Shown here one piece after another: positions 27,647-36,115 of a stretch of 64,000 nucleotides of DNA. Location of the stretch: NCBI RefSeq assembly GCF_024519435.1, contig NZ_JALJRZ010000001.1, positions 868,001 to 932,000 of the forward strand. Reading direction: 5' to 3'. Every line of letters begins with the position of its first letter. Positions within the stretch are counted from its first letter, which is position 1. Both the position numbers and the translations under genes were made by a program. A model generated the notes under the pieces. It saw nothing but the letters and a program-made list of their open reading frames with translations. It did not search any database and was not told the origin of the DNA. This DNA comes from Terrabacter sp. Ter38 (lineage in GTDB: Bacteria; Actinomycetota; Actinomycetes; Actinomycetales; Dermatophilaceae).

Positions 27647-28701
27647 CCGCGCCGATCACGATCACCCCGCTCACCGGCATACCCGAGGTGCGTGAGGGGG
27701 ACGACCTCGCCGAGGTGATCGAGGTCGGTCTCGAGCACGCGGGCGTCCGGCTCGTCGACGGCGACGTCGTCGTCGTCTCGAGCAAGATCGCGAGCAAGGC
27801 ACTCGGTCTCGTGACGCACGACCCCGACAAGGACCGCGTCGTCCACGGCGAGACCGAGTACGTCGTCGCCGAGCGGTCGGCGGGCGACCGCGTCACGCGG
27901 ATCGTCCGCGCCAAGGCCGGCCCCATCATGGCGGCGGCGGGTGTCGACGGCTCCAACACGGGGGCGCGTGGTGGGTGGCTGCTGCTCCCCCACGACCCCG
28001 ACGGCATCTGCGAGCAGGTCCATGACGCCCTCGTCGCACGGCACGGCGTCCGGGTCGGTGTGGTCCTGAGCGACACGGCCGGACGGGCCTGGCGCGTCGG
28101 ACAGGTCGACTTCGCACTCGGCGCCCACGGGCTGCGCGTCCTCGACGACCTGCGCGGGGGCACCGACGCCGACGGCAAGCCGCTCGAGGTGACGACCCGC
28201 GCGGTCGCCGACGAGATCGCCGCCGCAGCAGACCTCGCGAAGGGCAAGGTGTCGGCCGTACCCGCCGCCGTGGTGCGGGGGGTGCCGGGGATCCTCGTCG
28301 ACGAACCCCTCGAGTCCCACCCCCGCGGACGCGACCTCGTGCGCACCGGCCCCGGGGACTGGTTCGGCTACGGCCGGGTCGAGGCCGTGCGGGCAGCCCT
28401 CGGCATCGAGCCCGGCAGCCCGGAGGCCGTTGACGTGGGCATCGCCCCCGCCGGCACCGACACCCGCCTCGACGCTGTGTCTCGCGCGGTCCGCGCGGCC
28501 CTGCACGGCGTCGAGTCCGGCACCGCCGACGTCGGTCGGCTCTCGGTCACCCTCGGCGCCGACAGCCCCTACGAGCTCGGACAGCTCGTCGCCCGGCTGC
28601 GGGCCGCGCTGTGGTGCGAGTGGCTGGCCGCTGAGGCCGGCCCGCCGTCTGCGGACGGACTGTCGGCGGTCGTGCACGTCTCGGGCGCGCACGGGTCCTG
28701 A
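27643..28701 (+). CDS. fbiB: F420:gamma-L-glutamate ligase FbiB, without the usual nitroreductase-like domain
   Basis: The predicted protein has 352 residues from GTG 27643. Residues 1-245 are the CofE ligase domain: VVVVSSKIASKALG, VVAERSAGDRVTRIVRAKAGPIMAAAGVDGSN-like sequence, and VVLSDTAGRAWRVGQVDFALGAHGL. It adds glutamates to F420-0. Mycobacterial FbiB has about 448 residues, and its FMN-binding C-terminal domain reduces dehydro-F420. Here the C-terminus is only about 80 residues of a different kind (LDAVSRAVRAALHGVESG to LSAVVHVSG). I saw no nitroreductase-like fragment in other frames downstream, so this looks like a different architecture rather than a frameshift. Confidence 0.9.
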   Translation: MTAPITITPLTGIPEVREGDDLAEVIEVGLEHAGVRLVDGDVVVVSSKIASKALGLVTHDPDKDRVVHGETEYVVAERSAGDRVTRIVRAKAGPIMAAAGVDGSNTGARGGWLLLPHDPDGICEQVHDALVARHGVRVGVVLSDTAGRAWRVGQVDFALGAHGLRVLDDLRGGTDADGKPLEVTTRAVADEIAAAADLAKGKVSAVPAAVVRGVPGILVDEPLESHPRGRDLVRTGPGDWFGYGRVEAVRAALGIEPGSPEAVDVGIAPAGTDTRLDAVSRAVRAALHGVESGTADVGRLSVTLGADSPYELGQLVARLRAALWCEWLAAEAGPPSADGLSAVVHVSGAHGS

Positions 28702-28730
28702 CCGCCGGGGACCGGAAGGGCCGAGCCCGC

Positions 28731-28760
28731 CGACGTCACCCGACGTCACCCGACGTCACC
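28731..28760. repeat. Three perfect tandem 10-bp units
   Basis: CGACGTCACC occurs three times in a row at 28731-28760, spanning the end of the oxidoreductase gene and the short gap after fbiB. The last copy overlaps the leftward stop codon at 28756-28758. The unit length is not a multiple of three, so copy-number change would move or alter the stop context. Confidence 0.85.
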
Positions 28761-29727
28761 CGACGGTGAAGACGACCTTGCCGAAGACGTCGCCGTCGAC
28801 CATCCGCGCGAAGCCGTCCCGAGCCCGGGCGAGCGGCAGGACGGAGTCGACGACCGGCTCGATGCGTGCCTGCTCGACGAGGCGGGCCAGCTGCCCGAGC
28901 TCCTCGCGCGTACCCATCGTCGAGCCGACGACGCGCAGCTGCTTGAAGAAGATCTTCGTCAGCTCGGCCTTCGCCGGCGCGTCGCCCGACGTGGCCCCGG
29001 AGATGACGATCGTCCCGCCGGGGCGGAGCGAGTTGACGGAGTGCGACCACGTCGCGGCGCCGACGGTCTCCATGACCGCATCGACCCGGTCAGGCAGGCG
29101 CTCGCCCGAACCGAAGACGCGGTCGGCGCCGATCTCGAGGGCCCGCTGGCCCCGGGCCTCGTCTCGTGACGTGGCCCACATCCGGTAGCCGGCGGCCGAG
29201 CCGAGCTGGATCAGTGCCGTGGCGACACCCCCACCGGCGCCCTGGACGAGCACCGTGCCCCCCGGCTGCACGCCGGAGTTGGTGAAGAGCATGCGGTAGG
29301 CGGTGAGCCACGCCGTCGAGAGGCAGGCAGCCGTCTCCCACGGCATCGACGCCGGCTTCGGCACGACGTTGCCTTCGGGGACGAGGACCTTCTCGGCGAG
29401 GGTGCCGTCGTGCAGCTCTGACAGGAGGGTGCGTCGCGGGTCGAGGGTCTCGTCGCCGCGCCAGCCCTCCGAGGGGACGACGGCGTGGACGATGACCTCG
29501 TTCCCCTCGGCGTCGACCCCCGCGCCATCGCAGCCGAGGACCATCGGGAGCCGGTCCGGCGCGAGGCCGACGCCACGCAGCGACCACACGTCGTGGTGGT
29601 TGAGCGCCGCGGCGCGCAGGTCGACGACGATCCAGCCCGGTCGGGCCTCCGGTTCGGGGCGGTCCCCGACGACGAGACCCGAGAGCGGGTCGGAGGCGGA
29701 CTGACCGGCGGCGTAGGCAGCAAGCAT
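28756..29727 (-). CDS. Zinc-independent MDR-type quinone oxidoreductase
   Basis: The predicted protein has 323 residues from ATG 29727. It shows the medium-chain dehydrogenase fold: AAALNHHDVWSLRGVG, the GroES-like core PMVLGCDGAGV, and the Rossmann motif VLVQGAGGGVATALIQLGSA. The lobe-loop four-cysteine structural zinc cluster is absent, so a quinone- or enone-reductase type is more likely than an alcohol dehydrogenase. The substrate is unknown. It converges on fbiB, with only 54 bases between the stops, and diverges from bioY. Confidence 0.85.
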   Translation of the reverse strand: MLAAYAAGQSASDPLSGLVVGDRPEPEARPGWIVVDLRAAALNHHDVWSLRGVGLAPDRLPMVLGCDGAGVDAEGNEVIVHAVVPSEGWRGDETLDPRRTLLSELHDGTLAEKVLVPEGNVVPKPASMPWETAACLSTAWLTAYRMLFTNSGVQPGGTVLVQGAGGGVATALIQLGSAAGYRMWATSRDEARGQRALEIGADRVFGSGERLPDRVDAVMETVGAATWSHSVNSLRPGGTIVISGATSGDAPAKAELTKIFFKQLRVVGSTMGTREELGQLARLVEQARIEPVVDSVLPLARARDGFARMVDGDVFGKVVFTVG

Positions 29728-29779
29728 TCCAGCACCATAGTGACCGGCGGCCGGACGGCGCCCCGGTAGGGTCCTGCCC

Positions 29780-30493
29780 GTGACCGACAACACCTCCGTG
29801 CGCCAGGATCCCCAGCAGACGACGACGGCGACCCGGGACCGTGCCGAGTCGAGCACCACGACGGTCGGTCGGGCCTTCACGGCTGCCGACCGCGGCGCCG
29901 GTCCGCAGGCCCGCGGCGTCGACGCCCAGTCGGTCGCCCTCGTCGCCGTCTTCACGGCGCTCCTCGTCGCGGCCGCGGTCGTGCCCGGCATCCCCGTCGG
30001 CGGGTTCGGCGTGCCGATCACGCTGCAGACCCTCGCCGTCGTGCTCACCGGGCTCGTGCTCGGCCCGCTCCGCGGCGGTCTCGCCGTGGCGCTCTACCTG
30101 CTGCTCGGCTTCGTCGGGCTACCGGTCTTCAGCCGGGGTCAGTCTGGCCTGCAGGTGCTGAGCGGACCGACGGCCGGCTACCTCGTGTCGTTCCTCGTCG
30201 CGGCGCTCCTCGTGGGGGTCGCCGCCCGAGTGGTCGTCCGACGCACCAACCGGTCGCTCTGGGTGCCGCTGCTGCTGTTCGCCTCCTTCGCCACGACCGT
30301 CGCGGTCGTCCACACGCTCGGGGTCGTCGGGCTCATGGTCAACCTCCGGCTGCCGCTGTCGGCTGCGATCAGCGCCGACCTGCCCTTCCTCCCGGGCGAC
30401 CTCGTCAAGGACGTCGTCGCCGTCGTCGCCGCCGTCGCCGTGCACCGCGCCTTCCCGGACGTCCTCGCGCGCCCGTGGCGCTCCCGCGCGTGA
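29780..30493 (+). CDS. bioY: Biotin ECF transporter S component BioY
   Basis: The predicted protein has 237 residues from GTG 29780. A 45-residue polar N-terminus precedes six membrane helices. Family marks are GIPVGGFGVPITLQTLAVVLTG, GLAVALYLLLGFVGLPVF, GPTAGYLVSFLVAA, and the final FLPGDLVKDVVAVVAAVAV. BioY binds biotin in the membrane and works with the energising module BioM-BioN. All three genes are consecutive here, giving a dedicated ECF importer. No biotin synthesis gene or BirA is in view. Confidence 0.94.
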   Translation: MTDNTSVRQDPQQTTTATRDRAESSTTTVGRAFTAADRGAGPQARGVDAQSVALVAVFTALLVAAAVVPGIPVGGFGVPITLQTLAVVLTGLVLGPLRGGLAVALYLLLGFVGLPVFSRGQSGLQVLSGPTAGYLVSFLVAALLVGVAARVVVRRTNRSLWVPLLLFASFATTVAVVHTLGVVGLMVNLRLPLSAAISADLPFLPGDLVKDVVAVVAAVAVHRAFPDVLARPWRSRA

Positions 30494-30500
30494 CCCGTCC

Positions 30501-31211
30501 GTGACGGAGGTCAGCCTCGAGGCTGCGACGGTGGCGGTGCCCGTCGACGGCTCCCCCGGGCAGCGGACGCGCACCATCCTCGGGCCCGTCGACCTCGTCC
30601 TGACCGAGTCCCGGGTGACGGTCATCGGCGCCAACGGGTCAGGCAAGTCGACGTTGCTCCGCCTCCTCAACGGCCTGGTCACCCCGACGTCGGGCACCGT
30701 GACCGTCGACGCGCTCGACACCGTGCGTCACGGGGCCCGCGTGCGCCGCCGCGTCGCGTTCGCCTTCACCGACCCGATCTCCCAGCTCGTCATGCCCACC
30801 GGGCGCGAGGACGTCGAGCTCTCGCTGCGGCGCCTGCACCGATCGCGCACCGACCGCCGGGCCGCCGCCGAGCGGGTTCTCGAGCGCTTCGGGCTGGCCC
30901 AGCTCGCCGACCAGAGCGTCTACGACCTGTCCGGGGGTGAGCGCCAGCTCATGGCCCTCGCCGTCGTCCTCGCCACGGAACCGGGCCTGCTCGTCCTCGA
31001 CGAGCCGACGACGCTCCTCGACCGACGCAACACCCTCCGGCTGCGCTCCCTGCTCGACTCGCTCCCCCAGTCCGTCGTCGTCGCGACCCACGACCTCGAC
31101 CTCGCCCTCCACGCCGACCGGACCCTCGTCGTCGACGACGGGCGCATCGTCTTCGACGGTGAGCCGGCGACGGCCGTGGAGCGCTACCTCATGTTGTCCG
31201 ACGCACCGTGA
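30501..31211 (+). CDS. bioM: Biotin transporter ATPase BioM (ECF A component)
   Basis: The predicted protein has 236 residues from GTG 30501, 7 bases after bioY. It shows ABC ATPase motifs: Walker A VIGANGSGKSTLLRLLNG, Q-loop near PISQLVMPTG, signature VYDLSGGERQLMALA, Walker B GLLVLDEPTT, and the switch His in VVATHDLDLAL. ECF ATPases couple ATP hydrolysis to movement of the S component through the T component. The gene ends in a GTGA overlap with bioN. Confidence 0.93.
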   Translation: MTEVSLEAATVAVPVDGSPGQRTRTILGPVDLVLTESRVTVIGANGSGKSTLLRLLNGLVTPTSGTVTVDALDTVRHGARVRRRVAFAFTDPISQLVMPTGREDVELSLRRLHRSRTDRRAAAERVLERFGLAQLADQSVYDLSGGERQLMALAVVLATEPGLLVLDEPTTLLDRRNTLRLRSLLDSLPQSVVVATHDLDLALHADRTLVVDDGRIVFDGEPATAVERYLMLSDAP

Positions 31212-31879
31212 ACGGTCCCGGCCTGTTCACGGCGCACGTCCCCGGCACGTCGGTGGTGCATCGAATGCCGCTGTGGCTCAAGCTGGTCGGCGTTCTCGCC
31301 GTCGGGGCGATGCCGTGGTTCACGCAGTCGGTGTGGCCGCTCGCCGTCACGACGATCGTCCTGGTCGGAATCGTTCTGGCAGCCCGCCTGCCGGGCCGCC
31401 GTCTCGTGCGGTCGATGCGTGGGCTCCTCCCCGTCCTCGTCGTCCTGCTGGCCTTCCAGTGGTGGTCGCGCGACGTCGCGTATGCCGTCCGCGTCGTCCT
31501 CGGCATCGTCAACGCGTTCGTCGCGGCGGGCATCCTCACGGCGACGACGCCGGTCACCGACCTGCTCGACGGCGTCGTGCGGGCGGCCCGCCCGCTGCGT
31601 CGCGTCGTCGACCCCGAGGTCGTGGCGCTCACCCTCGGTGTCGTCGTCCGTTCGGTGCCCTGGGTGGCCGGATCGTTCTCCAGCGTGCGCGAGTCGGCCC
31701 GTGCCCGAGGCCTCGACCGCGATCCTCGCGCCGTCGTCGTGCCGACCGTCGTGCACGTCGTCGCCTTCGCACGGTCGACGGGTGAGGCCCTCGCGGCCAG
31801 AGGTCTCACCGACCCGGCCGACGACGAGGACGCTCCCGGACCGGACGGACCGGGAGCGTCGTCACGGTCGCCTGACTAG
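31208..31879 (+). CDS. bioN: Biotin transporter permease BioN (ECF T component)
   Basis: The predicted protein has 223 residues from GTG 31208. Five or so hydrophobic helices are followed by the two short coupling motifs of EcfT proteins, SARARGLD and ALAARGLTD, which contact the ATPase. A terminator hairpin lies inside the last 17 codons. Its TAG stop (31877-31879) is shared with the TAG stop of the convergent malic enzyme through the palindrome CTAG. Confidence 0.9.
   Translation: MNGPGLFTAHVPGTSVVHRMPLWLKLVGVLAVGAMPWFTQSVWPLAVTTIVLVGIVLAARLPGRRLVRSMRGLLPVLVVLLAFQWWSRDVAYAVRVVLGIVNAFVAAGILTATTPVTDLLDGVVRAARPLRRVVDPEVVALTLGVVVRSVPWVAGSFSSVRESARARGLDRDPRAVVVPTVVHVVAFARSTGEALAARGLTDPADDEDAPGPDGPGASSRSPD
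31829..31860. terminator. Terminator hairpin inside the 3' end of bioN
   Basis: A perfect 11-bp stem, GACGCTCCCGG/CCGGGAGCGTC, has a 10-base loop. It lies within bioN codons and 16 bases beyond the malic-enzyme stop on the other strand, so it can terminate leftward transcripts and attenuate rightward ones. Confidence 0.65.
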
Positions 31880-33048
31880 CGCACCGCGTCGAGGACCCGA
31901 CCCGAGACGGCCTCGGCCACGGCCGGAGCCACGCGCTCGTCGAACACGCTCGGCACGATCCGGTCTGCTGTCGGCGCGTCGACGAGGCCGGCGATGGCAT
32001 GCGCGGCGGCCAGCTTCATCTCCTCGGTGATCCGGCGGGCCCCGGAGTCGAGCGCGCCGCGAAAGATGCCGGGGAAGGCGAGGACGTTGTTGATCTGGTT
32101 CGGGAAGTCGGAGCGTCCGGTCGCGACCACCTCGGCGAAGCGGGCGGCGACGACCGGGTGCACCTCGGGGTCGGGGTTGGCGAGCGCGAAGATGATCGCG
32201 CGCGGCGCCATCCGCAGGAGGTCGCGCTCGGCGACCGTGCCCCCCGAGACGCCGATGAGGACGTCCGCCCCGGAGAGCGCGTCGCCGATGGCGCCGGTCA
32301 CCCCGTGCCGGTTGGTCACATCCAGGAGCTCGCGCTTGTGGGTGGCGAGGTCGTCGCGGTCGGGACCCAGCACGCCACGGGAGTCGACGACCACCACCTC
32401 GCCCACGCCGGCCGACACGAGGATCCGACTCACGGCGACGCCGGCGGCACCGGCGCCCGAGACGACGACGGTGAGGTCGGCGAGGGCCTTGTCGACGACC
32501 CGGACGGCGTTGAGCAGGGCGGCCAGGGCCACGATCGCCGTTCCGTGCTGGTCGTCGTGGAAGACCGGGACGTCGAGGCGGTCCTGGAGCCGGCGCTCGA
32601 TCTCGAAGCACCGCGGCGCCGAGATGTCCTCGAGGTTGATGCCGCCGTACGTCGGTGCGATCCGCGCCACCGCGTCGACGATCTCGTCGACGCTGCCGGT
32701 CTCCATGCACACGGGGACGGCGTCGACGTCGGCGAAGTGCTTGAAGAGCACAGCCTTGCCCTCCATCACGGGCATCGCGGCCAGCGGCCCGACGTCGCCG
32801 AGTCCGAGGACGGCGGTACCGTCGCTGACCACGGCGACGGTGTTGCGGCGGCTCGTGTAGACGGCGGCCAGCGTCGGGTCGGCCGCGATGGCCAGGGAGA
32901 CCTGGGCGACCCCGGGCGTGTAGAGGACGGAGAGATCGGCAGCACCGCGCAGCTCCGACGTGGCGTGTACCCCGAGCTTCCCACCCAGGTGGGCCCGGAA
33001 GACCGGATCGCTGGGGTCGAAGAGCTGGCTGGTGGGCAACGCACTCAT
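31876..33048 (-). CDS. Short-form NAD(P)-dependent malic enzyme
   Basis: The predicted protein has 390 residues from ATG 33048 with AGGTG upstream. It belongs to the small bacterial malic enzymes: VLYTPGVAQVSLAIA, the lysine-bearing GKAVLFKHFADVDAVP, YGGINLEDISAPRCF, FHDDQHGTAIVALAALLNA and the Rossmann VVVSGAGAAGVAVSRIL. It decarboxylates malate to pyruvate. The cofactor cannot be read safely from sequence alone. The 173-base upstream gap to the HD-domain pair holds its promoter. Confidence 0.93.
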   Translation of the reverse strand: MSALPTSQLFDPSDPVFRAHLGGKLGVHATSELRGAADLSVLYTPGVAQVSLAIAADPTLAAVYTSRRNTVAVVSDGTAVLGLGDVGPLAAMPVMEGKAVLFKHFADVDAVPVCMETGSVDEIVDAVARIAPTYGGINLEDISAPRCFEIERRLQDRLDVPVFHDDQHGTAIVALAALLNAVRVVDKALADLTVVVSGAGAAGVAVSRILVSAGVGEVVVVDSRGVLGPDRDDLATHKRELLDVTNRHGVTGAIGDALSGADVLIGVSGGTVAERDLLRMAPRAIIFALANPDPEVHPVVAARFAEVVATGRSDFPNQINNVLAFPGIFRGALDSGARRITEEMKLAAAHAIAGLVDAPTADRIVPSVFDERVAPAVAEAVSGRVLDAVR

Positions 33049-33221
33049 GCTGGAACACCTCGTTCGCATGGAGACGAAGAGGGCAGGCGCCCTCACTGGT
33101 GGACAGTGCCGGGGGTCTGGCCTGCAGGTTTCGTTCTCGCGACGGGGGTTGCCCGAAGTCGCCATCATGGCACGCCGCCACGGACCCACCCAAGGGGCGC
33201 CGGCGCGGTGTGACCCCTGTC

Positions 33222-34514
33222 TCAGGCGTGGGCCGAGGAGCCGAGGGACTTCAGGAGTGCGTCGACGACGCGCGGGTCGTACTCGTAGCCGAGGCCGAGG
33301 TAGATGCGTTCGACGGCTGCCTCGCGCGCCCGCGCGCTGCGGGCCCCGGCCGTGAGGTCCTCGTAGGCGTTGACGACCTTGACGATGCGGCTCGTCAGGG
33401 GGATCTCCTCGCCGAGCTCGCGCACCTGGCGGTAGGGCGTCGTCTGGTGCTCGAGGATCCGCGCGACCCCCTCGAAGACGCCGGTCTCTCGGACGATGGC
33501 GACGGTGTCGGCCTCGATGCGACGTTGGTCTGCCGGCGCCGCCAGGACCGTGGCGCCACCGGGGATCGGCTCGACGAGGGCCACCTGTCCGATGTCGTGG
33601 AGCAACGCGGCGTACTCGAGGTCGAGCAGCTCGCGCTCCGACAGGCCCAGCTCGCGGCCCACCTGGACCGACAGGGCTGCCACCCGCTCGGAGTGCCCGG
33701 ACGGGGTGTAGCCGGCGGCGTCGGTCAGGCGCGAGAGCGTCCGGATGCTCTGGAGGTAGGTGGCGCGGATGCTGACGTAGCGGCGGAACGCGAAGAGCGT
33801 CAGCACGAGCGGGATGAGGAAGAGCGGCAGGGCCGCGATGCCGAGGGGTGGGGCCGCGAGCGCGATGAGGACGCCCGTGACCGCGACCGCGATCGACAGC
33901 GCGAACGACGAGCGGAACTCCTCGATGAACGTCCGACGCACGTTCGCACCGGCCGACAGCCCACGGAGCAGGGAGGTGAAGAGGGCATCCGTGACGAGGG
34001 CCAGAAGGCAGATCCCGAGCAGCAGGGCAGCCTGCTGCCACGGAGCGGCCGCCATCTCCCGGGCAGGCTCGCCGGGTCGCTGCCCGAGCACCAGCACGCG
34101 GTAGACGATCGTGGCCACGACGATGGCCACGAACCGGCCGGCCGTGTCGACGAGGCTCGTGTCGCGGCGGGCCGCGACCCGCACGGTCGTCCCGAGCGCC
34201 ATCGCTGCCGCCGTCACCGTGAGTGCGAAGGGGGCGCCGTAGGGAACGGCGACATCGCCGGGAAGCTCGGTGGTGAGGCCCAACCCGAAGGCGGCTGCCA
34301 TCGCGATGGGGGCCGCCCCCCGGAAGCCGGGGGCCGAGATGTGGAACCACTCACCGAGCACGATCGTGACGCCGAAGGCCGCGACGACCCAGACCGTGGT
34401 CGAGTCGTTCAGCGAGGGGACGTCCCCGGTCTGGATCGCGGCGAGGGCCGACGCGAGCAGGCAGAGGACCCCGAGGACCCCGGCCACCGGCTCACGTCTC
34501 AGGGCGCCGTTCAC
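33222..34514 (-). CDS. Membrane HD-domain phosphohydrolase, HD-GYP-like with degenerate GYP
   Basis: The predicted protein has 430 residues from GTG 34514, overlapping the upstream HD gene as GTGA. About 8-9 N-terminal helices form a membrane sensor-like module. The C-terminal 190 residues are an HD-GYP-type domain: HSERVAALSVQVGRELGL, catalytic ALLHDIGQVALV with the HD pair intact, and NAYEDLTAG. Where GYP would lie, the sequence reads ILEHQTTPYRQV, so the HHExxDGxGYP motif is lost. HD-GYP proteins hydrolyse cyclic di-GMP or related nucleotides. Activity here is uncertain. It pairs with the next gene, which shows the opposite pattern. Confidence 0.82.
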   Translation of the reverse strand: MNGALRREPVAGVLGVLCLLASALAAIQTGDVPSLNDSTTVWVVAAFGVTIVLGEWFHISAPGFRGAAPIAMAAAFGLGLTTELPGDVAVPYGAPFALTVTAAAMALGTTVRVAARRDTSLVDTAGRFVAIVVATIVYRVLVLGQRPGEPAREMAAAPWQQAALLLGICLLALVTDALFTSLLRGLSAGANVRRTFIEEFRSSFALSIAVAVTGVLIALAAPPLGIAALPLFLIPLVLTLFAFRRYVSIRATYLQSIRTLSRLTDAAGYTPSGHSERVAALSVQVGRELGLSERELLDLEYAALLHDIGQVALVEPIPGGATVLAAPADQRRIEADTVAIVRETGVFEGVARILEHQTTPYRQVRELGEEIPLTSRIVKVVNAYEDLTAGARSARAREAAVERIYLGLGYEYDPRVVDALLKSLGSSAHA

Positions 34515-35830
34515 GAGGCCACCTCCGCTGGTGCCGACGCGGGCCATCCGTGCTTGTCCAGCGCGACGATGGCAGCGGCCACGACGTCGGGGTCGAAGCG
34601 TCCCGGGTCGGCACGGAGCCGGCGCGCGACGTCGGCGATCGACACGACGGGTGCGGCGTCGGGGTCGCGCACGACGTCGTCGATCGCGGTCGTGACGGCG
34701 ACGATGCGCGCGGCGACGGGGATGGCGTGGCCGGCCTGGCCGTCGGGCCGGCCCGTCCCGTCGAAGCGCTCGTGCTGGTGACGGATGCCGGACCGCGCGT
34801 CCTCGAGGAAGTCGATGCCCTCGATCATCCGGGCGCCCACGACGCAGTGGCCGTCGATGACCCGGCGCTCGGTGGGGCTCAGCGAGGACGGGGACCGGCG
34901 CAGCAGTCGGGTGGCGACCCCCAGGTGGCCGATCTCGTGGAGCGTCGCGGCATACCGCACTGTGCCGATCTGGCCCGGTGGCAGGCCGAGCTCCTCGGCG
35001 ATCCACTCGGCGAGGACGGCCGCGCGCCGACTTCGGTCCACGGCGGCGGGCTCCTTGGTGCCGAGGGCGGTGACGAGGGTGTCGATCGTCCGTTCGTGCG
35101 AGCGGAGCTCCTCGCCGTACTGGATGAAGGCCCAGCGGGCAGCGAGCAGCGGCGCGAGGACGAGCAATGCACTGAAGGCGCCGAGTCCTGCAGGGAACCA
35201 GAGGATGACGAACAGCAGGCCGATGATGCCGTAGCCGACGTAGGCGACCCCGGATCCGCTGAGGACGCGGCGGAGCTGGACGCCGAAGGGAATCCCCTGG
35301 TCGAGGTGCAGGACGCCGGAGATGAGGCTCGCGTTGACGAGGCAGCCGACCACGTCGGCCGCGAGCAGGGGCAGTCCGACGTGCAGCCCGAGCTGGGCGG
35401 TGCTCATGTGGGTCATGGCGGAGCCCTCGGCGCCGCCGAGCAGTCGGTAGGTCAGGGCGGCGGCAGCGCCGAGCAGGCCGCACATGGCGGCGTTGAACAT
35501 CGTCGCCGTCCACCGCGGCTGACGTCGGTCGATGAGCATCGACACGGAGCCGACCACCCACGCGCCGAAGACGCCGACGATGGCGGCCGAGGCGACGAGG
35601 ATGATCGACAGGAACGAGAAGCTGATCCGCAGTCCGACGTCGGGTTCGCGGATCTGGAAGCTGACGATGCCCATGAGGCACAGCAGCAGAAGAGGTCCGA
35701 GCTCGGGTCGGGGCAGCACGAGCCAGGACGCCACTCCGGTGGCGATCGAGGTCGCGACGACGAGCGCGAGATAGGCCGGCAGCCACCGGGACCTGACGGT
35801 TGCGGTGGCTGCCTGACTCACATCAGTCAC
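34511..35830 (-). CDS. Membrane HD-domain protein, GYP-like motif kept, HD changed to HE
   Basis: The predicted protein has 439 residues from GTG 35830. Roughly eight membrane helices (ALVVATSIATGVASWLVL onward) precede a C-terminal HD-GYP-like domain. The first half reads RRAAVLAEWIAEELGL and AATLHEIGHLGVATRLL, with HE where catalytic HD is expected. The second half keeps HCVVGARMIEG and HQHERFDGTGRPDG, close to the HHExxDGxGYP signature. The two HD genes overlap by 4 bp and look like a duplication whose copies have lost different halves of the active site. Confidence 0.82.
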   Translation of the reverse strand: MTDVSQAATATVRSRWLPAYLALVVATSIATGVASWLVLPRPELGPLLLLCLMGIVSFQIREPDVGLRISFSFLSIILVASAAIVGVFGAWVVGSVSMLIDRRQPRWTATMFNAAMCGLLGAAAALTYRLLGGAEGSAMTHMSTAQLGLHVGLPLLAADVVGCLVNASLISGVLHLDQGIPFGVQLRRVLSGSGVAYVGYGIIGLLFVILWFPAGLGAFSALLVLAPLLAARWAFIQYGEELRSHERTIDTLVTALGTKEPAAVDRSRRAAVLAEWIAEELGLPPGQIGTVRYAATLHEIGHLGVATRLLRRSPSSLSPTERRVIDGHCVVGARMIEGIDFLEDARSGIRHQHERFDGTGRPDGQAGHAIPVAARIVAVTTAIDDVVRDPDAAPVVSIADVARRLRADPGRFDPDVVAAAIVALDKHGWPASAPAEVAS

Positions 35831-35838
35831 GGTAGCGC

Positions 35839-35875
35839 GACGGCACCGGGGTCTTCAGGGAACCCCGGTGCCGTC
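35839..35875 (-). terminator. Terminator of the 30-codon gene
   Basis: A perfect 14-bp stem, GACGGCACCGGGGT/ACCCCGGTGCCGTC, has a 9-base loop. It begins 19 bases after the stop of the small gene and ends just before the GTG start of the downstream HD gene, so the small gene appears to be its own transcript. Confidence 0.8.
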
Positions 35876-35893
35876 CAGCGGCTCTGGAGGGGC

Positions 35894-35986
35894 TCAGCCG
35901 CCCCAGCCCCAGACGCCGGCGAGGGAGATGATGGCGCGGGTGGCGAGGTCGTTGGACGCGAGTGCCGACAGGAGGGCAGCGAACAT
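35894..35986 (-). CDS. 30-residue hydrophobic peptide of unknown function
   Basis: ATG 35986 to TGA gives 30 codons: M-F-A-A-L-L-S-A-L-A-S-N-D-L, then ATRAIISLAG and a tail VWGWGG. Support for a real gene is good. AAGGAG lies 7 bases before the ATG, 28 of 30 codons end in G or C as in neighbouring genes, and a strong terminator follows the stop. Residues 2-23 could form one amphipathic or membrane-lying helix with near-zero net charge. The tail has two Trp and four Gly in eight residues. I recognise no family. A membrane-active, signalling or leader peptide are all possible. A palindrome overlaps its probable promoter. Confidence 0.72.
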   Translation of the reverse strand: MFAALLSALASNDLATRAIISLAGVWGWGG

Positions 35987-36115
35987 TGGGGGGCTCCTTG
36001 TTAGATGGATGTTCCGGATGCGTGCGCCATTGGAGGGGCGTTGCTACGGCAGCACAGAACAACAGAGGTTTCCCTCGATGCTCAGGATGCCTTGCGCGCG
36101 GGGGCGCATGGAAGC

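Noticed and set aside
28430-29188. Remnant of the FbiB nitroreductase domain in another frame
   Set aside because: The translation shows no flavin-binding or nitroreductase-like pattern. It is antisense to the oxidoreductase gene.
36001-36030. Nine-codon upstream ORF (MAHASGTSI) before the 30-codon gene
   Set aside because: No ribosome-binding site and too short to judge codon bias. Its stop merely lies near the next ribosome-binding site.
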